From positions 1 to 36,636 of the forward strand of contig DYRR01000003.1 in the NCBI GenBank assembly GCA_020718605.1: DNA of 36,636 bases. Direction: 5' to 3'. Below the pieces are notes generated by a model. That model saw nothing but the letters and a program-made list of their open reading frames with translations. It was not told where the DNA came from and ran no database searches. The position numbers were made by a program, and so were the translations under genes. This document shows, piece by piece, positions 1-9,125 of this stretch. Numbering within the stretch: the stretch's first letter is position 1; every line of letters starts with the position of its first letter. Origin of the DNA: Chthoniobacter flavus. Its GTDB lineage: Bacteria; Verrucomicrobiota; Verrucomicrobiia; Chthoniobacterales; CAKUMP01.

Positions 1-709
1 CCGTCGCGATAAATTTGGAATGATACCAGTCGGCACTCTCGGCGACATCGGTCTGCTCACCCCAGATTTCCGGGGACGCCGGAGGAAGGTCGCAATACCA
101 GTCGTAGAAGGAGAGTGAGAGGCCACCCATCAACTGGCAGAACCTCGCCCCCGCCGCGTAGCTGAGCATTGACATCGCGGGGATCGGTGAAAAACCGGCG
201 ATGCGATCCGGGCCGTAGCGGCGAATCGTATGCAGGTTCGCGGCGGCCATGATCTCGTTGACCTCGGCCCATGCGGCCCGGCGGAACCCGCCTTTCCCCC
301 GCGCTTGCTGATAGCTTTTTCTGGACTCCGGATCGTTCATGATCGAGGCCCACGCCGCGACCGGGTCGTCCGGATTTTTCTTTTTCGCCTTGCGCCAGAG
401 ATCAAGTAGAACCCCGCGCACGTAGGGAAATTTGACGCGGATCGGGCTGTAGATATACCAGGAATACGAGATCCCGCGCTGACATCCGCGCGGTTCATAG
501 GGAGGAATTTCCTTGTCAATGATCGGGTAGTCGAGTGCTTGAAGTTCCCAGACGACTACGCCGTTCTTTACGTAAATCTCCCAACTGCATGAGCCGGTGC
601 AGTTGACTCCGTGCGTGCTCCGCACTTTTTTGTCGTAGCTCCAGCGGGAACGGTAGAACCCCTCCCATGTGCGGTCTTCGGGGGCGAAAATATCCTGGAT
701 CCAGCTCAT
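1..709 (-). CDS. narG: Respiratory nitrate reductase alpha subunit NarG, N-terminal part (runs off the left edge)
   Basis: Hand translation of the minus strand from ATG at 709: [62 protein letters not shown]...[28 protein letters not shown]...[69 protein letters not shown]; characteristic NarG motifs including [11 protein letters not shown]. Open to the window edge, hence absent from the ORF track. Confidence 0.96.
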   Translation of the reverse strand, partial: MSWIQDIFAPEDRTWEGFYRSRWSYDKKVRSTHGVNCTGSCSWEIYVKNGVVVWELQALDYPIIDKEIPPYEPRGCQRGISYSWYIYSPIRVKFPYVRGVLLDLWRKAKKKNPDDPVAAWASIMNDPESRKSYQQARGKGGFRRAAWAEVNEIMAAANLHTIRRYGPDRIAGFSPIPAMSMLSYAAGARFCQLMGGLSLSFYDWYCDLPPASPEIWGEQTDVAESADWYHSKFIAT

Positions 710-710
710 A

Positions 711-1625
711 TTATTTCCTTCGGCGTTGGAGCCGTTTGTCCCGTCCGCGGGTTTTCCGTTGAATGTGAAGAAGGCCGAACATGCAGGCCAAGATCACGAT
801 GCCCACTCCTGCACCCGTCGTCGCGAAAAGCGGCGTCCCGTCCGCAGAAGGCCCGGCTTTCAGCGTTGCAAAATATTTTGCGAGGTGCATCGCCTCCTGC
901 TTCGTCACCGGATGCCGTGCATAGTGTGGCTCCATAATCTTGAATTTCGCCTGCTCGATCGCGGAGACCAGGGGAAGTTCGCCGCCGGTTTTCTCGAAAA
1001 TTCCGTTGAGTGGGAGCCCAAGATTTCCGCCAACCTGCTCCGCCTCATGGCAGGAGGCGCACGAAAGTCCGCCGTTCCTGAAGGGTTGCGCACCCCGGAA
1101 CAGATCCTTCCCGACCGCCGCATCGCCCGGGTCCATCTTCGACGCAAACTGAGCGGCCATCCGGATCTCTTCCGCTTTGAGTCGCACTTGTGAATCGGGT
1201 GATTTCAAAAAATCCATCAGTCCGGTCACGACATCATCCGACAAGGGCCCCGTCTTGGGTTCCATCTTCTTGATCGCTGTCGCCAGTTGCGATTCCGGCC
1301 ATCCCGACGCGATGTTTAATGCGGGGCCGGTGCGCTGGGTGCCATCCAAACTGTGACATCCGACGCAGGATGTCATGAATTTTGCCGCTGCTACGTCGCG
1401 CTTTTCCGTCCCGTTCATGGCGACTGCGGGCGTGGCTTCGGTGCGCTCGATAGCGCGATTTTCATGCACTGTCTCCTGACTCCAGCCAGAGGAGACCATC
1501 CGCGTTGCAATAACCAGAAATGCGATCGATCGTATTACGATGCGAGGTGAAGATGCGGAAGGTAACAATTTGGAATCGCACATTCCAGAATGTATTTTCC
1601 TGTGGCTGGCGAACATTGCCTTCAT
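711..1625 (-). CDS. Dihaem c-type cytochrome with C-terminal membrane anchor, upstream of and coupled to narG (NarC-like role possible)
   Basis: Two CxxCH motifs (CVGCH, CASCH), N-terminal hydrophobic segment, C-terminal TM segment followed by basic tail; stop TAA at 711-713 adjoins narG ATG at 707-709. Start codon uncertain (1625 or 1583). Confidence 0.85.
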   Translation of the reverse strand: MKAMFASHRKIHSGMCDSKLLPSASSPRIVIRSIAFLVIATRMVSSGWSQETVHENRAIERTEATPAVAMNGTEKRDVAAAKFMTSCVGCHSLDGTQRTGPALNIASGWPESQLATAIKKMEPKTGPLSDDVVTGLMDFLKSPDSQVRLKAEEIRMAAQFASKMDPGDAAVGKDLFRGAQPFRNGGLSCASCHEAEQVGGNLGLPLNGIFEKTGGELPLVSAIEQAKFKIMEPHYARHPVTKQEAMHLAKYFATLKAGPSADGTPLFATTGAGVGIVILACMFGLLHIQRKTRGRDKRLQRRRK

Positions 1626-1649
1626 CGTGCGCGGTGAGATTTTTCCAGT

Positions 1650-2381
1650 CTAGCCAGCCATGGCGGTTAGTTTTTTGGCTGCGGGAAACAGCACGCTATT
1701 TTCGAGGTGGATGTGCCGGTGCAAATCCTCTTCCAGATCCGCAAGACCCGCGAACAGTGCCCGGTAGGTATTGCAGGCATCGGCGGGCGGTTGGTATCCG
1801 TTTGTCAGATCATGAAGGCGCACCAGTGCCTGGCCTGCGTCATCGTGTTCGTGGATCATGCAGGCAATCGGGCCGTCAAGTAACACCGGTTCGGTTTCTC
1901 CCCGGCTCATGGTCGAGACCGCAGGAAAGAGAATTTGTTCCTCTTTCATCATGTGACTGTTCAACTCCGCTTCCAGCCCGCAATAGACTTGGAAAACATC
2001 CACAAGGGATGGCGTATGACCTCCGTGAACATGGGCAACGCGCTCGGACATCGCGCGAAGTCGGGGAAGCTCGCGACGCAAAAATGCGTGGTGCGTCGCC
2101 ACGATATAGTCGGTTAGTTCATGAGGAGGAAGCGTCGCCGGATTCGCGGCTCCAGTGGATTTTTCCAGAACCTCCGCCTCAAGCATCCCGATCACCTCAT
2201 CGAGCGCGAGTCCTTTGCGTTCACACGCCTCACGCAACGTGCGCCCGCCTTGACAGCAAAAATCAAGTTGAACCGATTGAAATATCCGGGAGCGGCTGGG
2301 GCGTTCCGCGACGAGTTCTCCGACCGTGCGATCCGAAAGGGCAGTGCCCTCCGGCGAATGTGAGACAGAATGGTGTGACAT
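1650..2381 (-). CDS. ric: Iron-sulfur cluster repair di-iron protein of the RIC/ScdA/YtfE family
   Basis: Protein MSHHSVSHSPEG...TVGELVAERPSRSRIFQSVQLDFCCQGGRTLREAC (ScdA-N domain) followed by hemerythrin-like His/Glu motifs (THHAFLRRELPRL, HEHDDAGQAL, EEDLHRHIHLENSVLFPAA). Confidence 0.93.
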   Translation of the reverse strand: MSHHSVSHSPEGTALSDRTVGELVAERPSRSRIFQSVQLDFCCQGGRTLREACERKGLALDEVIGMLEAEVLEKSTGAANPATLPPHELTDYIVATHHAFLRRELPRLRAMSERVAHVHGGHTPSLVDVFQVYCGLEAELNSHMMKEEQILFPAVSTMSRGETEPVLLDGPIACMIHEHDDAGQALVRLHDLTNGYQPPADACNTYRALFAGLADLEEDLHRHIHLENSVLFPAAKKLTAMAG

Positions 2382-2412
2382 CGCGGACAACCTGACAGTA
2401 CGTTTTGCCCAT

Positions 2413-2434
2413 ATCAAGATAAAAGTATCTTGAT
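2413..2434. promoter_or_regulatory. Perfect 9-bp inverted repeat (ATCAAGATA-aaag-TATCTTGAT), candidate operator upstream of ric
   Basis: Read directly; lies 32 bp upstream of the probable ric start. Confidence 0.65.
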
Positions 2435-2564
2435 TTACATAAATAAAGTCGCCACCTTCATGTGGTATGGAAAAACCTGTTGTAGCACCGGACTTTTCCG
2501 AGTGTCCAATGATTGTAATTTGGGAAATGACTCGGGCTTGTGCCTTGGCGTGTCGGCATTGCCG

Positions 2565-2786
2565 GGCGGGTTTCTGCCCTTCAGCGCGGGCAATGTGAGG
2601 GATGGCGAATTGCTGGATTTTTACCGGGCCTCGCCGGTTTTCAAAGCTCTATGCGACGAGGATGGTTTTGCAGGAAAGTGTGGCTACTGTGAATATCGGA
2701 GACTGTGCGGTGGCTCGCGGGCGCGGGCCTACGCGATGACCGGCGATTACCTCGCCTCCGAACCTCTTTGCGAATATCAACCTGTG
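2565..2786 (+). pseudogene. SPASM-domain remnant of a NirJ/AhbC/AhbD-like radical SAM protein
   Basis: ORF 2430-2948 contains FLPFSAGNVRDGELLDFYRASPVFKALCDEDGFAGKCGYCEYRRLCGGSRARAYAMTGDYLASEPLCEYQP, typical of the C-terminal SPASM region of haem-d1/alternative-haem radical SAM enzymes; no CxxxCxxC radical SAM core upstream. Confidence 0.8.
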
Positions 2787-2840
2787 CGGCAGAGTCATTC
2801 CGTCCAGCAATTCCTCCGATTTTTGGCAACAAAGATTACG

Positions 2841-3701
2841 CTATTTCTCGGGCGGCAGGCCGGGCAGTGTCTCCAGTTGTTCCCCACGCATGACCTGCGC
2901 CCAGGCACTGCAAAAACAGGCCCCCACGATAATGATGACCCCGCATAAATAGATCCACAACAAGAGCACGATGAGAACGCCGACCGCTCCGTAGAGGACG
3001 TTCACCTTCCAGATGTTGTAGGCGTAAAATATGAGCAGTTGCTGGAGTATTTTCAGGCATGCTGTGACCAGCAACGACGCCAGCCACACCTCGCGGAAGG
3101 TGGTTTTCCGCCGGGGCGACACGCTGTAGAGCATGGAAAGCCCGTAAAAAAGGATCAGGAACGGCAGCGAATACCGGGCGGCCTGGAAGACGAAAGGCAT
3201 GAAGTGAAGTTCCCAACTCATGGCCCGTTCCACAGTGGACACCACGACGGGAACCACAATCCCCAACAACAACGCGCTGGCCAGAATGCCGAGCATGGCG
3301 AGATTTTTCAGCGGAATCTTCCACCAATCCAGTTCCGTGGTGTGCCAGGCCCGGTTCACCCCCCGCACCAGCGCATGAAAAAAATGCGACGAACTCCAGA
3401 TGAGCCCGATCACCGCGATGATCCCAAGCTTTCGGCGGGCATCCACCACCCCCTGCAGGATCGCAAATACCCCGGTGCAGTCATCGCTCTCGAGCGGGAT
3501 GTAGGATTTGAGCGTGCCGATCACCACCGAAGTCACCGTGGCCGGGTCCAAAAAAATCGCTCCCATCGACACAATAAGCAGCAGCAGGGGAAACAGGGAA
3601 AAGAAAGCGTAGAACGCAAAGGCCGCCGCCCGCTGCTCTCCATCGATCTCGAAGAAACCCCACACGGTGCGCCTGATGAGATTCCATATCCGGAGAAACA
3701 T
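2841..3701 (-). CDS. YihY/BrkB-family inner membrane protein
   Basis: MFLRIWNLIRRTVWGFFEIDGEQRAAAFAFYAFFSLFPLLLLIVSMGAIFL...; multiple TM segments and family-typical N-terminus. Confidence 0.88.
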   Translation of the reverse strand: MFLRIWNLIRRTVWGFFEIDGEQRAAAFAFYAFFSLFPLLLLIVSMGAIFLDPATVTSVVIGTLKSYIPLESDDCTGVFAILQGVVDARRKLGIIAVIGLIWSSSHFFHALVRGVNRAWHTTELDWWKIPLKNLAMLGILASALLLGIVVPVVVSTVERAMSWELHFMPFVFQAARYSLPFLILFYGLSMLYSVSPRRKTTFREVWLASLLVTACLKILQQLLIFYAYNIWKVNVLYGAVGVLIVLLLWIYLCGVIIIVGACFCSAWAQVMRGEQLETLPGLPPEK

Positions 3702-3765
3702 TGCAGGGGAGTCTGAACTGCGGCGCACCCTCCTTCAAGCAGAGTTTCGCCCTCCCTCCCGGAGT

Positions 3766-4158
3766 TTACTGGGAACAAATACGGTGGATCTCCGCCGCAA
3801 ACTGGTCCATCCGGAACGGCTTCGTGAGGGCGCCGACAAATCCGAATTTCGAAAAATCGTCCATCTCGTCACAGTGTGTGCTGCCGCTGGCCGCGATGGC
3901 GCGCACCCCGGGATCAATCGCCTTGAGTTCCGGCAGCACCTCGACTCCGCCGCGTCCGTCGGGCAGGTTCAGGTCCAGCAACACCGCCCGGAACGGACGC
4001 CCTTCGGCCCGCGCCGCGCAGAACTCCGCAAGCATCGACTCGGCATCCTCGCACCCGACCACCTCAAATCCATCGCGTTCCAGAATAATCTTGCTCACGG
4101 TGAGGATCGACGCTTCGTCGTCCATTACCAGAATTCGATATGATGCTTGGTTGGTCAT
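3766..4158 (-). CDS. Single-domain response regulator (receiver only)
   Basis: YRILVMDDEASILTVSKIILERDGFEVVGCEDAESML...AVLLDLNLPDGRGGVEVLPELK...GALTKPF: DD, D and K receiver motifs; no output domain. Confidence 0.9.
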   Translation of the reverse strand: MTNQASYRILVMDDEASILTVSKIILERDGFEVVGCEDAESMLAEFCAARAEGRPFRAVLLDLNLPDGRGGVEVLPELKAIDPGVRAIAASGSTHCDEMDDFSKFGFVGALTKPFRMDQFAAEIHRICSQ

Positions 4159-4204
4159 GGCAGTAATTCGGTGAATGATTAACACCCCACAAGTCCCGCT
4201 TAAA

Positions 4205-4226
4205 GAGAAAACGGCGGAGACCGCCG
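4205..4226 (-). terminator. Rho-independent terminator downstream of hslO
   Basis: Minus strand: CGGCGG-tct-CCGCCG followed by TTTTCTCTTT. Confidence 0.75.
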
Positions 4227-4257
4227 GGCCATGGATCGGACGTCGCCCTCCTCCATG

Positions 4258-5058
4258 TCACTCTCGTGTGGCGTCGAGGCGCGCCTCGACCGATTCCCGC
4301 GTGACGGCATGCCGCGCACCGCACCGGGGACAATGCAGGCGCAACACTTCCTCTCCCTCGAAAAGGTCATCGGGCGACCGGCGCATGTGGGGAAGGAGCA
4401 TGGTGAGAATGCGGTCCTGATTGCAACCACACTCGAAACGATACCGGCGCTGTTCAAGCAGACTGAGTTCGGTCTCACAGTCAAGCCGGCGCACTACATC
4501 CTCGTCCACAGATTCCAGCCATGCGAGATCGCAATCGGGCTGAGCGCTCACCAGCACCAGATCTTCCTCACCATACCGAAACAGCCTGCCCGGGCGCTGC
4601 TCGCTCCTTGCGTAAAACACCTCCGCCGCACGTAAAAAATCATCCCCGGAAAACTCAGCCACACTGCGCCGGAAGGGTTGATCCGGGGCGGCCGTGTCGG
4701 AAAAAAACACTCCGTGCGGGGCTTCGCGCACATCCTCCGTGAAAGCAGTCCCCACGACCGTTCCGAGCCGGTTGTCCCCCGCAACGAATAGATTGACCAG
4801 GGGTGTCTGGAAATTCACGGTCCATGCAATGGATTCCTGCCGGGGACGGGACGCGCAATGCAGCGTGAGGCAGGCCAGCGCATCCCGCAGCAACAGATCG
4901 TACACGGGATCGAGGCGAACTCCGATATCCATTTGGTGAAGGTAAAGCCCCGCATACAAATCGGAAAATTCGGCCCGCGCGACCAGGGCATTGCGCCCGC
5001 GCACGAAATATGTGCGCACTTCAATACCGGGATCCGCTGGGACTGTTTGTTCAGACAT
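4258..5058 (-). CDS. hslO: Hsp33-family redox-regulated chaperone
   Basis: C-terminal CxC...CxxC zinc motif (FECGCNQD...LHCPRCGARH), Hsp33-like fold sequence; start MSEQTVPADPG. Confidence 0.85.
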   Translation of the reverse strand: MSEQTVPADPGIEVRTYFVRGRNALVARAEFSDLYAGLYLHQMDIGVRLDPVYDLLLRDALACLTLHCASRPRQESIAWTVNFQTPLVNLFVAGDNRLGTVVGTAFTEDVREAPHGVFFSDTAAPDQPFRRSVAEFSGDDFLRAAEVFYARSEQRPGRLFRYGEEDLVLVSAQPDCDLAWLESVDEDVVRRLDCETELSLLEQRRYRFECGCNQDRILTMLLPHMRRSPDDLFEGEEVLRLHCPRCGARHAVTRESVEARLDATRE

Positions 5059-5159
5059 GCAAAGCCCGCAGAATCGAGGTTGCCATGCCTTTGATAAAGA
5101 AAAAATCGCGCAATGCCACAGGCGCCCGGGGTGACTCATTGATAATGGTTCTGGCTTTC

Positions 5160-5212
5160 CTGGCCCGGCACGGGAGCGTCGGGACCTGCCAATGCGAATA
5201 GTCGGCGCCGGA
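5160..5212. repeat. Degenerate partial copy (copy 4) of the GGGA-loop dispersed intergenic repeat
   Basis: CCCGGCACGGGAGCGTCGGGACCTGCCAATGCGAATAGTCGGCG aligns with CTGTGCGGGAGCGCAGGGACCTGCCTTTCGTAATGTCGGCG at 32825-32863. Confidence 0.55.
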
Positions 5213-5269
5213 ACGCCATTATTTTCCTTCTCCGGGCGCCCCTGCGGGGGTTAAGAATGCCCGACACGC

Positions 5270-6235
5270 ATGACCAAATTCATTGAACACTTGAAGGTGC
5301 TCCGCATCGACCACTGGTTGAAGAATATTTTTATTCTGTTCGGACAGGGCGTCGCGCTGGTGCTTGTGGCCGGACTCCGCCCCGAATGGGGGGACTGGCC
5401 CGCCATCCGGCACACGGCCGCCCTTGCCGCATTTTCGCTGGTGCCGGCCTGTCTGGTGGCTTCCGCAAATTACATTCTCAACGAAATCCTGGACGCCCCG
5501 TTTGACCGCCTCCATCCGACGAAGTGTTTCCGCCCGGTCCCTGCGGGCACGGTGAGCGTGCCCGCCCTTTATGTCACGATGGCCGCCCTGGCGATCGTGG
5601 CATTCGCCCTGTCGCTGTGGTTTTTCAACCACGGCTACACCATCGCGCTCGCGCTGCTTCTGGCTAGCGGACTTGTTTACAACATCCCGCCGGTCCGTCT
5701 GAAGGACCGTCCGTATCTCGACGTGATATCCGAGTCGTTCAACAATCCGATCCGCCTCTGGCTGGGCTGGTATGCGCTGGCACCGGTGAGCACATTCCCC
5801 CCGCTCTCGATCGTGATGGCGTGGTGGTTCTTCGGCGCCCTGCTCATGGCGGGAAAACGCTATGCGGAATTCCGCTTCATAGGTGACGCGAAAACCAGCG
5901 GGGACTACCGCAAATCGTTCCAGGTGTACACGGAGCGTTCCCTGGTGATTTCCATGATCACCTACGCCAACTTTTTCTGTTTCTGCATGGGGATCGGCAT
6001 CGCGGTGTACCGGCCGAACCTGATCTTTGTCTTTCCCGTCGCGGTGCTGGCGATCATTGTCTATTTCCAGCATGCCATGTCCACCGAAGGCGCGAAGCTG
6101 GAGCCCGAACAGCTCATGCGCAATCCGCTCCTTATTCTCTGCACGATCGTGACGGCCTCCGCCTCACTGGTGCTGGCGTTCTGGCCGTCGGATCTCACGA
6201 AAATCTTCCGGTTTCTGGAGCCCATCGGATTCTAG
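5270..6235 (+). CDS. UbiA-family prenyltransferase (decaprenyl-phosphate phosphoribosyltransferase-like)
   Basis: LRIDHWLKNIFILF and NYILNEILDAPFDRLHPTKCFRPVPAG motif; polytopic membrane protein. Confidence 0.88.
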   Translation: MTKFIEHLKVLRIDHWLKNIFILFGQGVALVLVAGLRPEWGDWPAIRHTAALAAFSLVPACLVASANYILNEILDAPFDRLHPTKCFRPVPAGTVSVPALYVTMAALAIVAFALSLWFFNHGYTIALALLLASGLVYNIPPVRLKDRPYLDVISESFNNPIRLWLGWYALAPVSTFPPLSIVMAWWFFGALLMAGKRYAEFRFIGDAKTSGDYRKSFQVYTERSLVISMITYANFFCFCMGIGIAVYRPNLIFVFPVAVLAIIVYFQHAMSTEGAKLEPEQLMRNPLLILCTIVTASASLVLAFWPSDLTKIFRFLEPIGF

Positions 6236-6237
6236 CG

Positions 6238-7188
6238 ATGGACGAGGGAACCCTCATGGGACTGCGGGGAACCCTCGCCCGGCTCCGGCACATGCGCCCG
6301 GAGTCCGGCCTTGCATTGTGCGGGCTGGAGATTCCCGGCGAAGTGCTCGCGGCGGCGGGGTGGCCCCCACATGCCGTTGCCCCGGATGCAACCGGCACGG
6401 TGCTCTGTCTCGGAACCGCCGGGCCGCCCAATGACGCGGTGCTTCTTTGTGCCTTGGGAGAGGCCCGGACGGTTCCGGCGGGGTACCACGAAGTGCTGCG
6501 CCGCACTTTTTATCATTACCGCCCGCTCAACGACTGGCTCGCCACCCGCACCGGCTGGCTGCCCGCCACCCTCGCGCATCCGGCGCGGGTTCTCTGGAAA
6601 AAATCCGGGGCTCGGGAGGTGGTGGGCGCACGCATGTGCAGGCTCAGGCATCCGCTCTGGGTGGAGCAATATTTTCTCAAGGACGGCGAATCCCTTCCGT
6701 CGGCAGTCCGCGAGACCCGGGCGGACCGGATGCGGGACCTGGGCATGACGGTGCTCGGGATCGGTCACACCCCGCTTTTTGCCGCCAACACCGCCTCGCT
6801 GGCCACGACATTGCTTCTCGCCCTTGTGTGGCTGGGCATGGGACCGGGCGCGGGAGTGGGTTTGGCGGTCGGCCTCCTTGTCGCCGCCACGGCGGGCTGT
6901 GTGGCTTTCGAGCCCTGGGCGACCCGCCGCTATCTCACCGAAGACGCCCGCGAAGTCGTGCTGGATGAAGTCGCGGGCATGGCGCTCACGCTGCTGTTTC
7001 TTCCATCGGCCCCGGTGTGGTGGATGTTCGCCGTCGGCTTCTGCGCGTTCCGGGTGTTCGATATTTTCAAACCCGCCATCCACTGGGTGGAAAACACGGG
7101 CTGGCGCGGCACGATCGTGTGGGACGATCTCCTGGCCGGACTCTACGCGGGCGGCGCCACATGGATTTTCCTGCAACTCATGAGGTGA
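6238..7188 (+). CDS. Phosphatidylglycerophosphatase A (PgpA) domain with an extra ~165-aa N-terminal domain of unassigned function
   Basis: C-terminal half has PgpA motifs (LGIGHTPLFAANTASLATTLLLA, DAREVVLDEVAGMALT, FRVFDIFKP, GTIVWDDLLAGLYAG); N-terminal ~165 aa unrecognised. Confidence 0.82.
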   Translation: MDEGTLMGLRGTLARLRHMRPESGLALCGLEIPGEVLAAAGWPPHAVAPDATGTVLCLGTAGPPNDAVLLCALGEARTVPAGYHEVLRRTFYHYRPLNDWLATRTGWLPATLAHPARVLWKKSGAREVVGARMCRLRHPLWVEQYFLKDGESLPSAVRETRADRMRDLGMTVLGIGHTPLFAANTASLATTLLLALVWLGMGPGAGVGLAVGLLVAATAGCVAFEPWATRRYLTEDAREVVLDEVAGMALTLLFLPSAPVWWMFAVGFCAFRVFDIFKPAIHWVENTGWRGTIVWDDLLAGLYAGGATWIFLQLMR

Positions 7189-7215
7189 GTTCGCACCCGC
7201 CACCAGCGGAGGGAG

Positions 7216-7241
7216 GGGCGGCGCAATCCAATGCGTCGTCC
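7216..7241. repeat. Intergenic 10-bp hairpin (two G:T pairs) followed by a T-rich tract; possible terminator of the ubiA-pgpA unit
   Basis: GGGCGGCGCA-ATCCAA-TGCGTCGTCC then CTACCCCTATATTTTTC on the plus strand. Confidence 0.45.
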
Positions 7242-7422
7242 CTACCCCTATATTTTTCTGCGGCCAAAGTGCCAACTCAAGCGGCACGCCCCGCCGAAAT
7301 CAAAAAACGCATCCAGCGAAGCGTTGAGATTATGGCAGGCATACCGCCAATAGGCATTTGAATTGTCAAATTTGGAATCATATCGCCAGCGGCGAAATAT
7401 TGGGGATCGATGCGAAAGAATG

Positions 7423-7710
7423 CTACCCGCCGTCCGCCGTCCGTGGCGTCCGGTAATACACGGCGGTGTGCCCCACCTGCTGGATGAGGCGGCTGCCGGT
7501 CTCTTCCGACAGGCGCCGGGACAGAGATTTGCGCTCGTCCTTGAAAGACTCAAACCGCACCTTCACCAGTCCCGCATGGTCCAGAGCCTCCCCCAGGGCG
7601 GCGAGGAATCCCGGGGACACTCCGTCCCTGCCCAACCGCACGACGGGGTCGAGCAACTGGGCGCGTTGTTTCAATTCTTTCAGGGTGGGAGGTGTGGCGG
7701 GGCGATTCAT
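7423..7710 (-). CDS. yhbY: YhbY/CRM-domain RNA-binding protein
   Basis: LKELKQRAQLLDPVVRLGRDGVSPGFLAALGEALDHAGLVKVRF...; 4-bp overlap with cysS. Confidence 0.87.
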   Translation of the reverse strand: MNRPATPPTLKELKQRAQLLDPVVRLGRDGVSPGFLAALGEALDHAGLVKVRFESFKDERKSLSRRLSEETGSRLIQQVGHTAVYYRTPRTADGG

Positions 7711-9125
7711 GGGTGGTTGGCAGAGTTGGCGCGGGGACGCAGTTGTTGTCCGTCTTTGGTATCCTTGACTTCCCATCCCAGGGCGGCGATTTCATCCCGG
7801 AAACGGTCGCTCTGTGCCCAGTCTTTGTTGCGGCGCGCTTCCGCCCGGCTTGCGAGCAGCGCAGCCACCGCTTCGGGAATTGCCGCCACCTCCGGCCCGA
7901 GTGCGAGCACGGTATCGACGGATTTCCACCAGGCGAGCAGGGTCGCCGCATCCGAGGGCGGGAGGTTCCCGGCATCCATCCGGCGGTTGGATTCACGTAG
8001 CGCCTCAAAAAGCACCGCGAGCGCTGCGGAGATGTTCAGATCCTCGTCCAACGCCGCACCAAATCCGTCCAACCCGGCCACTGGCATCGCGATCGAGGGG
8101 GATGCGTCACCCGCCTGCGCGGTGAGACGGGCGATCCATTCATCCAACCGCACCAACGCGGCCCGTGCGGCGTCGAGACTTTCGAAGCGGAGATTCAGCG
8201 GCAACCGGTAATGCACCGAGAGAAGCGCATACCGGATCTCGCGTCCGGTGTACCCCCTGTCCATCAGGTCCCGCAGCGTGTAGAAATTTCCGAGTGACTT
8301 GGACATTTTCTGTCCGTCCACCAGCAGGTGCGCACAATGCAGCCAGGTGCGGGAGAAGGGTTTGCCGGTGCAGCATTCCGACTGCGCAATCTCGGCTTCG
8401 TGATGCGGGAAAATATTATCCACTCCGCCGCAATGGATATCCAGGGAATCGCCCAGCAACCGTGTGGCCATGGCGCTGCACTCGATATGCCATCCCGGAC
8501 GGCCCCGGCCCCAGGGGCTTTCCCACGCCACATCGCCGTCCGCCTCGTGCCATGCTTTCCAGAGCGCGAAGTCACCGAGGCTTTCCTTCTCATATTCATC
8601 CTGACTCACGCGCGCACCCGGACGCAGCTCGTCCAAATTGAGATGCGCGAGCCGTCCGTAGGCGGGAAATGTCGAGAGCCGGAAATACACCGAGCCGTCG
8701 TCGGCGTGATATGCGTGCCCGGTTTCCACAAGCGTTCGGATCATCGCGATCATGTGTTCGATATTCTCGGGGTCGGTTGCGGCGGGATACGCTTCGGCCT
8801 TGCGGATGCGGAGAATTTCCAGGTCTGTAAAAAATGCGGCCTTGAATGCCGCGGTGAAGTCCGCAAGCGGCACACCGCTGGTGCGGGCACCCCGGATTGT
8901 TTTGTCATCCACATCGGTGAGGTTCATCACCCGGCGTACACGGAATCCGCGGAACTCCAGGTGCCGCTGCAGGAGATCCTCGAAGACATAGGCCCGGAAG
9001 TTGCCGATATGGGCGCGCGCATACACTGTGGGGCCGCAGGTGTAGAGCCGCACCGTGCGACCCTCCGGATCGAGCGGAACAAACGGCTCGATGGCACGGG
9101 TGGCGGTGTTGTGGTAGCGGATCAT
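7707..9125 (-). CDS. cysS: Cysteinyl-tRNA synthetase
   Basis: RLYTCGPTVYARAHIGNFRAYVFEDLL, NLTDVDDKTI, WHIECSAMATRLLGDSLDIHCGG, KMSKSLGNF. Confidence 0.98.
   Translation of the reverse strand: MIRYHNTATRAIEPFVPLDPEGRTVRLYTCGPTVYARAHIGNFRAYVFEDLLQRHLEFRGFRVRRVMNLTDVDDKTIRGARTSGVPLADFTAAFKAAFFTDLEILRIRKAEAYPAATDPENIEHMIAMIRTLVETGHAYHADDGSVYFRLSTFPAYGRLAHLNLDELRPGARVSQDEYEKESLGDFALWKAWHEADGDVAWESPWGRGRPGWHIECSAMATRLLGDSLDIHCGGVDNIFPHHEAEIAQSECCTGKPFSRTWLHCAHLLVDGQKMSKSLGNFYTLRDLMDRGYTGREIRYALLSVHYRLPLNLRFESLDAARAALVRLDEWIARLTAQAGDASPSIAMPVAGLDGFGAALDEDLNISAALAVLFEALRESNRRMDAGNLPPSDAATLLAWWKSVDTVLALGPEVAAIPEAVAALLASRAEARRNKDWAQSDRFRDEIAALGWEVKDTKDGQQLRPRANSANHP

Noticed and set aside
57-519. Short minus-strand ORFs 57-353 and 337-519
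   Set aside because: Out-of-frame with the real narG reading frame that covers 1-709.
1571-1587. TGGAAT-cgcac-ATTCCA inverted repeat near the cytochrome start
   Set aside because: Only 6-bp arms and within or at the uncertain start of the cytochrome gene; not distinguishable from chance.
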